40,818 nucleotides of DNA from Candidatus Poribacteria bacterium (lineage in GTDB: Bacteria > Poribacteria > WGA-4E > PCPOR2b): contig JAJEAL010000129.1 in assembly GCA_022822785.1 (NCBI GenBank), positions 1 to 40,818 on the forward strand, given 5' to 3'. Each line of letters begins with the position of its first letter. Position 1 is the stretch's first letter. Made by a program: the position numbers and the translations under genes. Below, in pieces: positions 9,265 through 17,271 of this stretch. The notes under the pieces are model-generated. The model did not search any database. It saw only the letters and a program-made list of their open reading frames with translations, and was not told the origin of the DNA.

Positions 9265-9482
9265 ATGAAAATTCAAAAAATTCAAGCCTTTCCGCCTTAC
9301 ACCTGCTCGCCGGTTCAACGCACGGTGTAGCTATGGATTTCAAACCACATGAGTCGCCGATGCAACACGAGTTGGTCAGCGGTCCATGGGTTCACGAGGA
9401 TGGTTATCTCGCCGTGCGGGAAACCCCTGGCTTGGGGGTTCAGGTACGCGAAGATACTGTACAGAAGTATCTATTTGGCTGA
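9265..9482 (+). pseudogene. Enolase-superfamily (mandelate racemase-like) gene remnant
   Basis: Two broken pieces of one ancestral gene. The first encodes MKIQKIQAFP and ends at a stop at 9328. The second, from 9333 in another frame, encodes PMQHELVSGPWVHEDGY followed by a TPGLGVQV tail. That is the characteristic C-terminal strand of mandelate racemase/muconate-lactonizing enzymes, where PGLGVEVDE is typical. The whole catalytic barrel, about 300 residues, is missing, so an internal deletion with frame loss is inferred. A complete family member lies at 13084, and that relative has its own PGLGVDLD tail. The remnant fills the gap between the MFS and ROK genes. Confidence 0.7.
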
Positions 9483-9494
9483 GAGTATTTGCAG

Positions 9495-10454
9495 ATGAAT
9501 TCATACGTCATAGGTATTGACATCGGTGGGACAAAACTTGCTACTGTTGTCGCCGATAAAGATGGAAATATCCTTCAAAAGGTCCGGAAGCCAACTGAGT
9601 CCGAAAAGGGACCTAATCATGCTGTACAGCTGCTCTTAGGGATGGTCAATGAGGTTCTCGATTTGGGGGGATTGCGCCGAGAAGACATCTCAGGGATTGG
9701 TGTGAGCTGTGGTGGCCCCCTCGACACGAAAACCGGAATTATCTATTCTCCACCAAATCTGCCAGGGTGGGATGCGCTGCCGTTAAAGGAGATGATCGAA
9801 TCGGAGTTCCATATTCCGACAATCATCGAGAATGATGCAAACGCTAGTGCACTCGCGGAAGCACGATTTGGGGGGGGACGTGGCTACGATTATGTTCTCT
9901 ATATGACGATGAGTACAGGCATCGGCGGCGGCATCGTTGCCAACGGCGAGATTTATCACGGTGCAAACGACTGTGCTGGAGAAGTTGGACATCAGATCTT
10001 ACTTCCTGACGGGCCCCTCTGTGGGTGTGGTCAACATGGCTGTCTAGAAGCTTTGTGCTCAGGCCCTTCGATTGCACGTCGTGCACAGGAGGCGACTGCA
10101 AATCAACCGGAGACCAGAATCTTAGCACTCGCGGACGGGCAGATAGATCGTGTCAGATCGGAGCATGTGCTTCAAGCGGCACGAGATGGCGATGCCTTGG
10201 CAATCGCTCTGGTGGAGAAAACCGCTTACTACATGGGCTGGGGAATTGCGAACCTGGTCAATATCTTGAACCCTCAAATCGTTCTGCTTGTCACGATTGC
10301 AGTCGCTGCCGGCGATCTGCTACTAGATCCAATCCGCCGAACCGTAACAGAAATGGCGATGCAGCGTCCCCGAGAAGCTGTCAAAATTATGCCAGCGGAA
10401 TTGGGCGATTCCATCGGTGACCTTGCCGCAATTTCGTTGGTAATTGGGAATTAG
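9495..10454 (+). CDS. ROK-family sugar kinase (glucokinase-like)
   Basis: Phosphorylates a hexose or N-acyl hexosamine with ATP in the cytoplasm. The 319-residue protein shows the ATP phosphate loop D9-x-GGTK, the catalytic D114 in ENDANASA, and the ROK zinc site H166 with C176, C178 and C183 in CGCGQHGC. An in-frame TTG at 9489 is possible, but the ATG at 9495 sits better behind GAGAG. The SIS isomerase gene follows after 60 bases, so a kinase-isomerase pair for an amino or seven-carbon sugar is plausible. The exact substrate is unknown. Confidence 0.92.
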   Translation: MNSYVIGIDIGGTKLATVVADKDGNILQKVRKPTESEKGPNHAVQLLLGMVNEVLDLGGLRREDISGIGVSCGGPLDTKTGIIYSPPNLPGWDALPLKEMIESEFHIPTIIENDANASALAEARFGGGRGYDYVLYMTMSTGIGGGIVANGEIYHGANDCAGEVGHQILLPDGPLCGCGQHGCLEALCSGPSIARRAQEATANQPETRILALADGQIDRVRSEHVLQAARDGDALAIALVEKTAYYMGWGIANLVNILNPQIVLLVTIAVAAGDLLLDPIRRTVTEMAMQRPREAVKIMPAELGDSIGDLAAISLVIGN

Positions 10455-10514
10455 CCAACGGTTATCGACAAAACCTAATATCTTGGAATTACAGGCACAA
10501 TCTGGAGATGATTC

Positions 10515-11075
10515 ATGGAACACATCCAAGAGTATATTTCGCATCTACAGGGCGTTCTGGAACGCCTTTCTTTATCCGACATCCGCCGATCCATTGATCT
10601 CGTGATGGAGGCATATCAGGCAGATCGGCAAATTTTTATCATCGGCAACGGCGGTAGCGCATCGACCGCAGCGCACGTTGCCAACGACTTGAGCAAAGGC
10701 ACAAGCCTCCCCGGAGTGCGTCGTTTCCGGGCAATCAGCCTGACTGACAACGTTGCAACAATGACAGCGTGGTCGAATGATGTGTCGTACGACGATGTAT
10801 TTGTTGAACAACTCAGAAATTTAATCAATCCCGGCGATCTGGTGATTGGCATCAGTGCAAGCGGCAACTCTGAGAACGTTCTTCGGGCGATTCGTCATGC
10901 CAATGCTATGGGGTGTAAAACCATCGGTTGGATAGGGTTCGGCGGCGGAAAACTCAAACAAATCGCAGACATCAGTGTTGTTGTAGACAGCGACGATTAT
11001 GGACCTGTTGAAGATGTACATCTTATCCTGAACCATATTCATCATGCGTGGATTCGGAAGGAGCTGGCAGGTTAA
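10515..11075 (+). CDS. SIS-domain isomerase (GmhA/DiaA-like)
   Basis: A 186-residue single SIS domain. The phosphosugar-binding segments are FIIGNGGSAS (41-50) and ISASGNSENVLRA (113-125), and EDVHLILNHIHH near 166-177 matches the conserved helix of phosphoheptose isomerases. It likely isomerises a sedoheptulose-7-phosphate-like ketose phosphate. A regulatory role like DiaA cannot be excluded. The ATG follows GGAGATGATTC. The gene is downstream of the ROK kinase and probably in the same transcript. Confidence 0.85.
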   Translation: MEHIQEYISHLQGVLERLSLSDIRRSIDLVMEAYQADRQIFIIGNGGSASTAAHVANDLSKGTSLPGVRRFRAISLTDNVATMTAWSNDVSYDDVFVEQLRNLINPGDLVIGISASGNSENVLRAIRHANAMGCKTIGWIGFGGGKLKQIADISVVVDSDDYGPVEDVHLILNHIHHAWIRKELAG

Positions 11076-11117
11076 GGATTCAACCATTATCTTTTTCTAT
11101 TCGTACGAACAACAAAG

Positions 11118-11184
11118 GTTCATGTTAAGAAGTGTTACAACGGGCTGCTTCTCTCTGCGGTTTGCACTTTCTTCTTACATGAGC
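11118..11184. repeat. Palindromic MITE-like repeat, copy B (outer arms only)
   Basis: A 67-base element with ends GTTCATGT and ACATGAGC. Its arms CATGTTAAGAA and TTTGCACTTTCTTCTTACATGAGC match the outer arms of copy A, but the central AAACCGAG palindrome is replaced by unrelated sequence. It ends 22 bases before the aldo/keto reductase start. Confidence 0.65.
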
Positions 11185-11206
11185 TAAAATAAAAAGGAGA
11201 AAGACC

Positions 11207-12106
11207 ATGCAGTATCGGAGACTTGGACGCACAGAACTAGAGGTATCCGAACTCGGTTTTGGCGCATGGCACATCGGCTGGACACCGCCGGAAGAAGGAG
11301 ATGATATCGGCCGTCTCCTGAACCGCGCGCTGGACGCTGGAGTCAATTTTATCGATTCTTCAGCAGCATACCGATGGAGCGAGGAATTGATTGCCAAGTA
11401 CATCGGGCATCGGCAAGATGAGTTCTATTTCGCCACTAAGTGTGGCTCGTGGCGGGTGCAGCAGCCGGATGGCGAATGGGTACAAACGTTGGATTATTCC
11501 GCCAAAGCGATTGAGCCACAGATAGACCGAAGTTTACAACGACTGAAGACAGACTGTATTGACATTATGCAGCTGCACAGTCCCAAGTATGATGATGTCG
11601 CTTTCGGGGACGGATTGGAAGGGCTTAAAAAAGCGCAGGCTGCAGGAAAAATCCGTTTTATCAGTCTATCGGCAGATGGGGAAACTGCACTCAAAGCAAT
11701 TGAGATTGGTGAATACGATACGCTGCAGCTCACCTACAACGTGTTTGATCAAGCACCGGCAGAAGTCATTGCTGCCGCCCACGAACAAGATATGGGAATC
11801 ATCATCAAAGGCCCTATCGCGAATGCCATTTACGAAACACCACAACCTAATGAAAGCAACGCTACGATGTGGCATAACGCACGAAAGATTCTTGCCCCGG
11901 AGGTGATAGGCGATATGTCCCGCGTTGAGGCGTCGTTGCGGTGGCTGCTGTGCGACTCAGATGTTCACACCGCTATCGTCGGCACCACCAACATTAGTCA
12001 TTTTGAGGACAACCTTGCCGGTGTGGAACGCGGTCGGTTGTCAGACGAAACGTTATCGGAAATCCGCCGTCGATATGAGCGGGTTACAGCCGAAAACACC
12101 GAATAA
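11207..12106 (+). CDS. Aldo/keto reductase
   Basis: NAD(P)H-dependent carbonyl reductase with a (beta/alpha)8 barrel, 299 residues. The complete catalytic tetrad is visible: D50 and Y55 in FIDSSAAYRWSEE, K78 in FATKCG and H124 in MQLHS. The C-terminal IVGTTNISHFEDNL segment is the expected cofactor-binding end. AAAAAGGAGAAAGACC provides a strong ribosome-binding site. In this cluster it could reduce a sugar-derived aldehyde or ketone. The selenoprotein gene starts 43 bases downstream. Confidence 0.93.
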   Translation: MQYRRLGRTELEVSELGFGAWHIGWTPPEEGDDIGRLLNRALDAGVNFIDSSAAYRWSEELIAKYIGHRQDEFYFATKCGSWRVQQPDGEWVQTLDYSAKAIEPQIDRSLQRLKTDCIDIMQLHSPKYDDVAFGDGLEGLKKAQAAGKIRFISLSADGETALKAIEIGEYDTLQLTYNVFDQAPAEVIAAAHEQDMGIIIKGPIANAIYETPQPNESNATMWHNARKILAPEVIGDMSRVEASLRWLLCDSDVHTAIVGTTNISHFEDNLAGVERGRLSDETLSEIRRRYERVTAENTE

Positions 12107-12149
12107 AAACTGTCATACATATAAGAAAGGGACACAGGGACGCTACAAA

Positions 12150-13067
12150 GTGGTAACAGAAAGAAAAGAGAAATACTTTGCGTCTCAGCGTTTAAATAGA
12201 AATATGCGAAGCTTCATGGTTGCTGTGATGTTTTTGGTATTTACAGTGTCGATTTCGCAAGGCTTGGAAGTGGGCAATAGTGCTTTAGAAAAGACCTTCA
12301 CTGCCGGTGACAAGCAGATTGAATTCGCTGATTTTCATGGAAAATCTAATCTCATCGTTGCGGGCGATGCAGCCAAGCACCCAGAATTTATCTCCCAGCT
12401 GGAGCGGAAAACCGAAGAATTCAAAACTACGTATGATGCAACAGTCGTGCGTGTACAGGAGGAGATTGGACTCTTTGTCATTGATAAGTCGGGGTATGTG
12501 CGTTGGGAGTTTCTCACCGATGCCGGCCTCGCACAGTCTGCGATTGGAGAACTCGAAGCTGAGCTGGCAAAGCTCAAACGCGAAAAGTTATTGCCGATTG
12601 GTTCACCGGCACCAGATTTCCGACTGATAGATGCGGAGCATGGTATTCCCTTCCGTCTTTCCAATTACAAAGAAAAAAAGCATGTATTAGTCACGCTGCT
12701 GCTGCAAACCTACTGACCGTACTGTGCCAATTTCACGTCGCAGTTTGCGACAAATCGTCAGCTGTTTGATGAAAAGTATGAAACCGTTGTTGTTGCTATC
12801 AAACCTGAACCGAAACCGGTTGCCTTTCGCTTCAAAGATCCCCTGACAATGGACATACCACTTCTAGCGGATCCCGGCTCATCCGTTCATGAAGCGTACG
12901 GAATCGTGAAACCGTATCGTTTTCACAACCGGGATATGTATCTACCAGCAACCTTCCTGATTGACAAGCAGGGCGTTTTGAGATGGAGGTATATCAGTAA
13001 GAAGAACTCTGATCGCCCCAGCTTGGATTCGATTGTCGAACAACTTGAAAAATTAAATGCTGAATGA
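12150..13067 (+). CDS. Putative selenoprotein: AhpC/TSA-TlpA-like redox protein with U-P-Y-C centre
   Basis: A 305-residue thioredoxin-fold protein if the single in-frame TGA at 12714-12716 is read as selenocysteine (residue 189). Upstream of the TGA lie a hydrophobic signal or anchor segment (MRSFMVAVMFLVF...), a degenerate thioredoxin-like domain without active cysteines, and the GSPAPDFRLID entry of an AhpC/TSA domain. The strand then runs into T-Y-U-P-Y-C. This is the WCPYC position of family members, so U replaces the peroxidatic Cys and C192 resolves it. After the TGA the same frame continues coherently through IPLLADPGSSVHEAYGI to ATFLIDKQGVLRWRY. A SECIS-like hairpin follows. The GTG start at 12150 has AGGGA upstream; the ATG at 12204 would give 287 residues. 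The alternative is a nonsense mutation. Confidence 0.82.
12730..12755 (+). promoter_or_regulatory. Candidate bacterial SECIS hairpin
   Basis: Inner stem GTCGCA (12737-12742) pairs perfectly with TGCGAC (12746-12751) around the loop GTT. An outer helix ATTT/AAAT closes it across a three-base 5' bulge. The loop begins with G and starts 26 bases after the TGA. Both features fit the published bacterial SECIS model (guanine among the first two loop bases, about 16-37 bases from the UGA). It would recruit SelB. Folding was judged by eye. Confidence 0.7.
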
Positions 13068-13083
13068 ATTGTAGGAGCATATT

Positions 13084-14331
13084 ATGACCTCAAAAGATTT
13101 TATCGTCAAAGACATTGAGCGGATTGTGCTAAATGTCCCTTTCCATCCACGTTGTGCACATGTAAAGGAAGTTCGAGTCTCCGACTGGTCCGTTGTGGAG
13201 TTGTGCAAGGTAACTACCGCTTCGGGCGTCGTTGGTGTTGGAGAGACGCTTCCGCACTATACCTGGGGACGGTCAGGAGACGAACAGTTTAACCGAGTAC
13301 GCAACCGAAACCTTTTTGATTTTCTCATGGACGACAGCCTAGGAGCCGGATTACAGATGGCACTGTTCGATGCCGCCGGCAAATCGCTAGAGGTGCCGTG
13401 CCATCGCCTGATGGGATCGCAGTATCGCGAAACCTGTCCAGTGTCTTGGTGGGCGCAAGATATGAAACCCGAAGAATGGGCAGCGGAGGCAAAAACGGCG
13501 GAGGCACACGGTTTCACAAATATCAAGGTGAAAGCGCGTCCCTGGTTCGATATTGACCAGCAACTAGCAGCCGTCTGCGAAGCCGTATCGCCGCACTTTA
13601 AGCTGGATGCAGACTTCAATGCATTGCTTTTGGGTGTAGATTTGGCAGCGCCGTTAATCAGTCGTCTAGAACAGAAATACAGCAATTTGGCGATTGTGGA
13701 ATCCCCTATTCCGCAAGAGGATGTGGAGGGAAATGCGCTGCTACGACAGAAAATCCACACTCCGATTGCTATGCACATGGGGAGTCCGCCGGTGATGACC
13801 GCGATTCGGGAGGGTGTATGTGACGGATTTGTCATCGGGGGAGGCGTCAATCGTACATTGAAGGATGGCATCCTGGCAGAACGAGCGCAGATGCCATTCT
13901 GGTTGCAGATGGTCGGGACAGGCTTGACCACTATATTCTCTGTCCATTTGGGCGCGGTGCTACAGAGTGCCCGTTGGCCCGCCATTCCGTGTATCAATAT
14001 TTTCTCGCACAACCTGCTCAAGGAGTTTAAAGTAGAGGGTGGGCATGTCAAAGTTCCGGAAGCACCCGGGCTGGGTGTTGACCTCGACTGGGATGCCATC
14101 GAGCAGTTTCGTGTTGACCCTGACTTCAAGAAGCCGATTGCACGTCAGATTCACACTATTTTATGGCCCGATGGTCGACAAACGCACTATCCGGACGGCG
14201 GCTATCGATCGGTTTTCCTCGCCGGTAAACTTCCGCCCTTTCTACCGGGCGTTTCCTTAGAGCGACGGTTGGACGACGGTTCGGAAGCATTTGATAGGGA
14301 ATATCGTCAACTTTTCCCCGAAATGAGTTGA
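13084..14331 (+). CDS. Enolase-superfamily protein (mandelate racemase/muconate lactonizing type)
   Basis: A 415-residue two-domain protein. The K148-x-K150 motif in NIKVKARP supplies the usual general base, D175 or D177 in LDADFNA is the first metal ligand, and E206 in IVESP is the second. The third metal site, normally D-E in an IALDE-type strand, reads IAMHMG (H231), so metal binding may be altered. PGLGVDLDWD closes the family C-terminus. An extra tail of about 70 residues follows. It probably dehydrates, racemises or cycloisomerises a sugar acid, but the substrate is unknown. GTAGGAGC precedes the ATG. It starts 16 bases after the selenoprotein gene, so the two are likely in one operon. 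Confidence 0.85.
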   Translation: MTSKDFIVKDIERIVLNVPFHPRCAHVKEVRVSDWSVVELCKVTTASGVVGVGETLPHYTWGRSGDEQFNRVRNRNLFDFLMDDSLGAGLQMALFDAAGKSLEVPCHRLMGSQYRETCPVSWWAQDMKPEEWAAEAKTAEAHGFTNIKVKARPWFDIDQQLAAVCEAVSPHFKLDADFNALLLGVDLAAPLISRLEQKYSNLAIVESPIPQEDVEGNALLRQKIHTPIAMHMGSPPVMTAIREGVCDGFVIGGGVNRTLKDGILAERAQMPFWLQMVGTGLTTIFSVHLGAVLQSARWPAIPCINIFSHNLLKEFKVEGGHVKVPEAPGLGVDLDWDAIEQFRVDPDFKKPIARQIHTILWPDGRQTHYPDGGYRSVFLAGKLPPFLPGVSLERRLDDGSEAFDREYRQLFPEMS

Positions 14332-14371
14332 CGATATCCGAGTCACTATCTTTATCCAAAGGAGCAGCGCG

Positions 14372-15556
14372 ATGAACTTCCCAAATTCGGGGGTATCTTC
14401 CTTCACAATTCCACCAACTGTAATCACCGGTATCGGCGCAGCGGAGCAGGTCGGAGAGCAGGCGAAGCGATTGGGCGGAGAGAAGACGTTAGTTGTTACC
14501 GATCCGGGAATTTCCAAACTCGGTTACGCCGACGCGACTGTAAAACAGCTTAACGCCGCTGGGATTGAAACATCCATTTTTGAGGACGTGACGCCGGATC
14601 CAACGCTACAAAACGTCAACGATGGTTTGGAACAGTACCGTAGCGATGGCTGCAACCTGATTGTCAGCATTGGCGGTGGTAGCGCGATTGACTGTGGGAA
14701 GGGTATCGCTGTAAAACTTACCAACGATGCCCCGCTCGCAGAATACATGGGCGTGAATAAGATTCCCAACCCGGGTATACCCCTCATCGCTATACCAACG
14801 ACGGCGGGAACGGGCAGTGAGTGCACAAAAGTTACAGTGCTTACCGACACCGAGCGAAACGTGAAGATGATGCTCAGCAGCCCGTGTTTGCTAGCCCAGG
14901 TCGCACTTATCGATCCGTTGTTGTCGTTGACAACACCGCCACATCTGACTGCAGCCGTTGGCATTGACGCTCTAACACACGCTATTGAAGCCTATATATC
15001 CCAGCGTGGCCAACCGATTACCGATGCGCTGTCGTTGAAAGCGATTCGTCTGATCTCCGGTTCGATGCGTCAAGCGTGGGCAAATGGTGAGAACATTGAA
15101 GCGCGAACGGATATGATGATCGGGGCATCCATTGCGGGAATGGCGTTTAGCAACTCGTCCGTTGCATTGGTGCACGGAATGTCCCGCCCAATCGGGGCAT
15201 ATTTCCACATCCATCACGGATTATCAAATTCTGTTCTGCTATTAGACGTCATGGAGTTCAGCGTTGTTGGAACCCCTGAACGCTTCGCCGCCATTGCCCG
15301 TGCAATGGGTGAACCGACCGAGGGTTTGTCGCTGATGGGACAGGCAGATCGTGCAATCGCAGCGGTGGAACGGTTGATTAACGATATTCAGATGCCACGC
15401 TTGGGGGAAATTGGGATTGATTTGGACAAGTTCGAGGCGGTCGTGGATCAAATGGCATCGGACGCCATTGCAAGCGGTAGTCCCGCCAACAACCCACGCC
15501 AACCAACACACGAAGAGATTGTTGCCCTGTACCGGAGATGCTTTGCAGAACGGTAG
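14372..15556 (+). CDS. Iron-type (group III) alcohol dehydrogenase
   Basis: NAD-dependent dehydrogenase of 394 residues. The nucleotide site is GGGSAIDCGK (101-110). The divalent metal ligands are all present: D199 and H203 in GIDALTHAIE, H268 in VALVHGM and H282 in HIHHG. PTTAGTGSE near 142-150 is also typical. The substrate could be lactaldehyde, 1,3-propanediol or another short alcohol. Here it may process an aldehyde made by the preceding enolase-superfamily enzyme. The start has AAAGGAGC. It is the last gene of the + strand cluster and converges on the oxygenase operon with only nine bases between. Confidence 0.93.
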   Translation: MNFPNSGVSSFTIPPTVITGIGAAEQVGEQAKRLGGEKTLVVTDPGISKLGYADATVKQLNAAGIETSIFEDVTPDPTLQNVNDGLEQYRSDGCNLIVSIGGGSAIDCGKGIAVKLTNDAPLAEYMGVNKIPNPGIPLIAIPTTAGTGSECTKVTVLTDTERNVKMMLSSPCLLAQVALIDPLLSLTTPPHLTAAVGIDALTHAIEAYISQRGQPITDALSLKAIRLISGSMRQAWANGENIEARTDMMIGASIAGMAFSNSSVALVHGMSRPIGAYFHIHHGLSNSVLLLDVMEFSVVGTPERFAAIARAMGEPTEGLSLMGQADRAIAAVERLINDIQMPRLGEIGIDLDKFEAVVDQMASDAIASGSPANNPRQPTHEEIVALYRRCFAER

Positions 15557-15565
15557 TAATGGGGT

Positions 15566-16324
15566 TTAAACTGCTAAGATGAATCTTTGTGCCTCGCTCA
15601 AGCGAGCGTATGTTTCTGGATCGATAAATTTGCGCTGGTCAGTGAGTTGTTTGTGATCACGACGACAGTAATAGGCAAGCATCCCGTGGCGCGGAGAGTT
15701 AGTTTGATTCAATCCGCCTGCGTGCCAAAGATGCGAGTTGAAAATAATGACCGTTCCCGATGGAGCTATTAACTGAATCTCCTCCGGATGCTTTTGTGTC
15801 GCATCTTCTAGCGCGTCCTTGGGGTGTTTACCACTACGATGGGAACCCGGCACAACCCGCGTTGCACCGTTCTCTATCGTAAAATCGTCCAGCAACCACA
15901 TGGAGTTGCAAACGTAGTAATCACCCGGCTCCACCCCCGAACGCCAGTCCGCGTGAAACGCTTGGTGTCCCTGGCCGGGCAGCGCCATACGGCAATCCAG
16001 CGAAGACAACTTGAACCTAGGACCTATGACATGCCGTATAGCAGCAAGGACACGCGGGTGCGAAAAACCTATCTCAAACATCGGACCTTTATTGACAAGG
16101 TTGCTCACCCGGATTGTCCCTCCCTCCTGATGGAGCTCCTTGCCAGCATCCTCTCCTTCCAATTCCGCCAATTCATCCAAACGACTAATCATGTTCTCAA
16201 TCTGTCTTTGGATGAGAATATTCTCAAGTGGGAGATAGCCGTTCACGTCCAAGAAGTGCTTTTCTTCCGACGATAGTGTGCCGTCCCGGACACCGACCTT
16301 GTGCAAGGCTTGGTCCATGTTCAT
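15566..16324 (-). CDS. Phytanoyl-CoA dioxygenase-like Fe(II)/2-oxoglutarate oxygenase, copy 1
   Basis: A 252-residue double-stranded beta-helix oxygenase. The iron triad is H124-x-D126 in FHADWR and H201 in LWHAGG, with R212 after it as the likely 2-oxoglutarate anchor. The ATG at 16324 is preceded by AGGAGA; upstream extension of the frame looks non-coding. It is the last gene of the - strand run, 16 bases after the next oxygenase. PhyH-family enzymes hydroxylate or halogenate many small molecules, and no substrate can be named. Confidence 0.9.
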   Translation of the reverse strand: MNMDQALHKVGVRDGTLSSEEKHFLDVNGYLPLENILIQRQIENMISRLDELAELEGEDAGKELHQEGGTIRVSNLVNKGPMFEIGFSHPRVLAAIRHVIGPRFKLSSLDCRMALPGQGHQAFHADWRSGVEPGDYYVCNSMWLLDDFTIENGATRVVPGSHRSGKHPKDALEDATQKHPEEIQLIAPSGTVIIFNSHLWHAGGLNQTNSPRHGMLAYYCRRDHKQLTDQRKFIDPETYARLSEAQRFILAV

Positions 16325-16340
16325 AGTCAGTCTCTCCTGT

Positions 16341-17219
16341 TTAGATTGGATCCGGCGGGGTTCTCTTTGCCTCCCACATTTCCCACGATTCGACCGTTTC
16401 GGGCTGTTCGCTGTGTGCGATAAAACCGGGCCACTTCTGAAGCAACCATTCCAACGGACTACCGGTTGGGCTGTAACGCAGGTCAATACTCCAGCGAATA
16501 TCTTCACTAGTATTCTCTAGGGAGCGGTGAAAGGTCAGATTGCCGAACACGAGAATATCGCCAACTTTCATGCACACGTTCTGTACCTCACCCCAGCTCT
16601 CAACATCCTCTATAGGAACAAGTCGCCCATTTTCGTCACGCCGTGGCGGTCGAAGCCCCTGTTTGTGGCTTCCGGGAATTATTTGCAAGCAGCCGTTGTG
16701 TTCATCAACATCTACCATAGGAATCCATACCGTCAGAATCTCGCTCTCCTCCGAAAAAATGACCTGCTGATCTGGATCGGCATTACCATTATAATAGATG
16801 CTGTCTTGGTGCCACGGGAAGACAGACTCACCTCCGGTCGGCATCTTGAAGCGAATCCAGTAATCCCCATTGACGGTAATCTCCGGACCAATCAGCGACG
16901 CAACGATATCCAAAATCTTCGGATGGGTCAATAGCTCGTAAACCTCGCGACTGAAGACCTCTTTATTCCAATTCCAACCCAAGAGCGGTCCCTTCTGAGA
17001 CTCACGCTGAATCCGTGTCAATCGATGGTAAAAGGACAAATCTTTATACAGACCCGAGATTTTGCCTTGGTCGTAGAGTTTTTTTGCGTAATGGTCGATG
17101 GCAGCTGAAATGACCCGACGCAGTGGAGCAAAGTCCTCCTCATCAAGCACACCCTGAACCAGCAAATACCCCCGCTCATCAAATGATTGGCGTTGCGCTG
17201 TAGTTGGCAAATTATCCAT
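16341..17219 (-). CDS. Phytanoyl-CoA dioxygenase-like oxygenase, copy 2
   Basis: A 292-residue member of the same superfamily with triad H137-x-D139 in WHQDSIYY and H231, then R242 in IRWSIDLRY. The DYWIRFKMP and GCLQIIPGSHKQG strands are characteristic. The start at 17219 is chosen because GCAGG lies upstream and the protein begins with the usual Q-x-x-F-D-E-R-G-Y-L helix. It is clearly divergent from copies 1 and 3, so this is not a recent duplication. The genes are closely spaced and probably act in the same pathway. Confidence 0.92.
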   Translation of the reverse strand: MDNLPTTAQRQSFDERGYLLVQGVLDEEDFAPLRRVISAAIDHYAKKLYDQGKISGLYKDLSFYHRLTRIQRESQKGPLLGWNWNKEVFSREVYELLTHPKILDIVASLIGPEITVNGDYWIRFKMPTGGESVFPWHQDSIYYNGNADPDQQVIFSEESEILTVWIPMVDVDEHNGCLQIIPGSHKQGLRPPRRDENGRLVPIEDVESWGEVQNVCMKVGDILVFGNLTFHRSLENTSEDIRWSIDLRYSPTGSPLEWLLQKWPGFIAHSEQPETVESWEMWEAKRTPPDPI

Positions 17220-17271
17220 GGAAAAACCTGCTGCTGTGATAAGATTAGGATTTAAGTAAAGAGAAATCCTA

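Noticed and set aside
12714-12716. TGA as an ordinary stop or nonsense mutation giving two separate short genes
   Set aside because: The downstream part has no ribosome site or start near the TGA, the domain is continuous across it with no other lesion, and a SECIS-like hairpin follows; recoding explains this better.
13257-14129. Long - strand open frame opposite the enolase-superfamily gene
   Set aside because: Low-complexity Ser/Pro-rich translation mirroring the real gene; no start signal.
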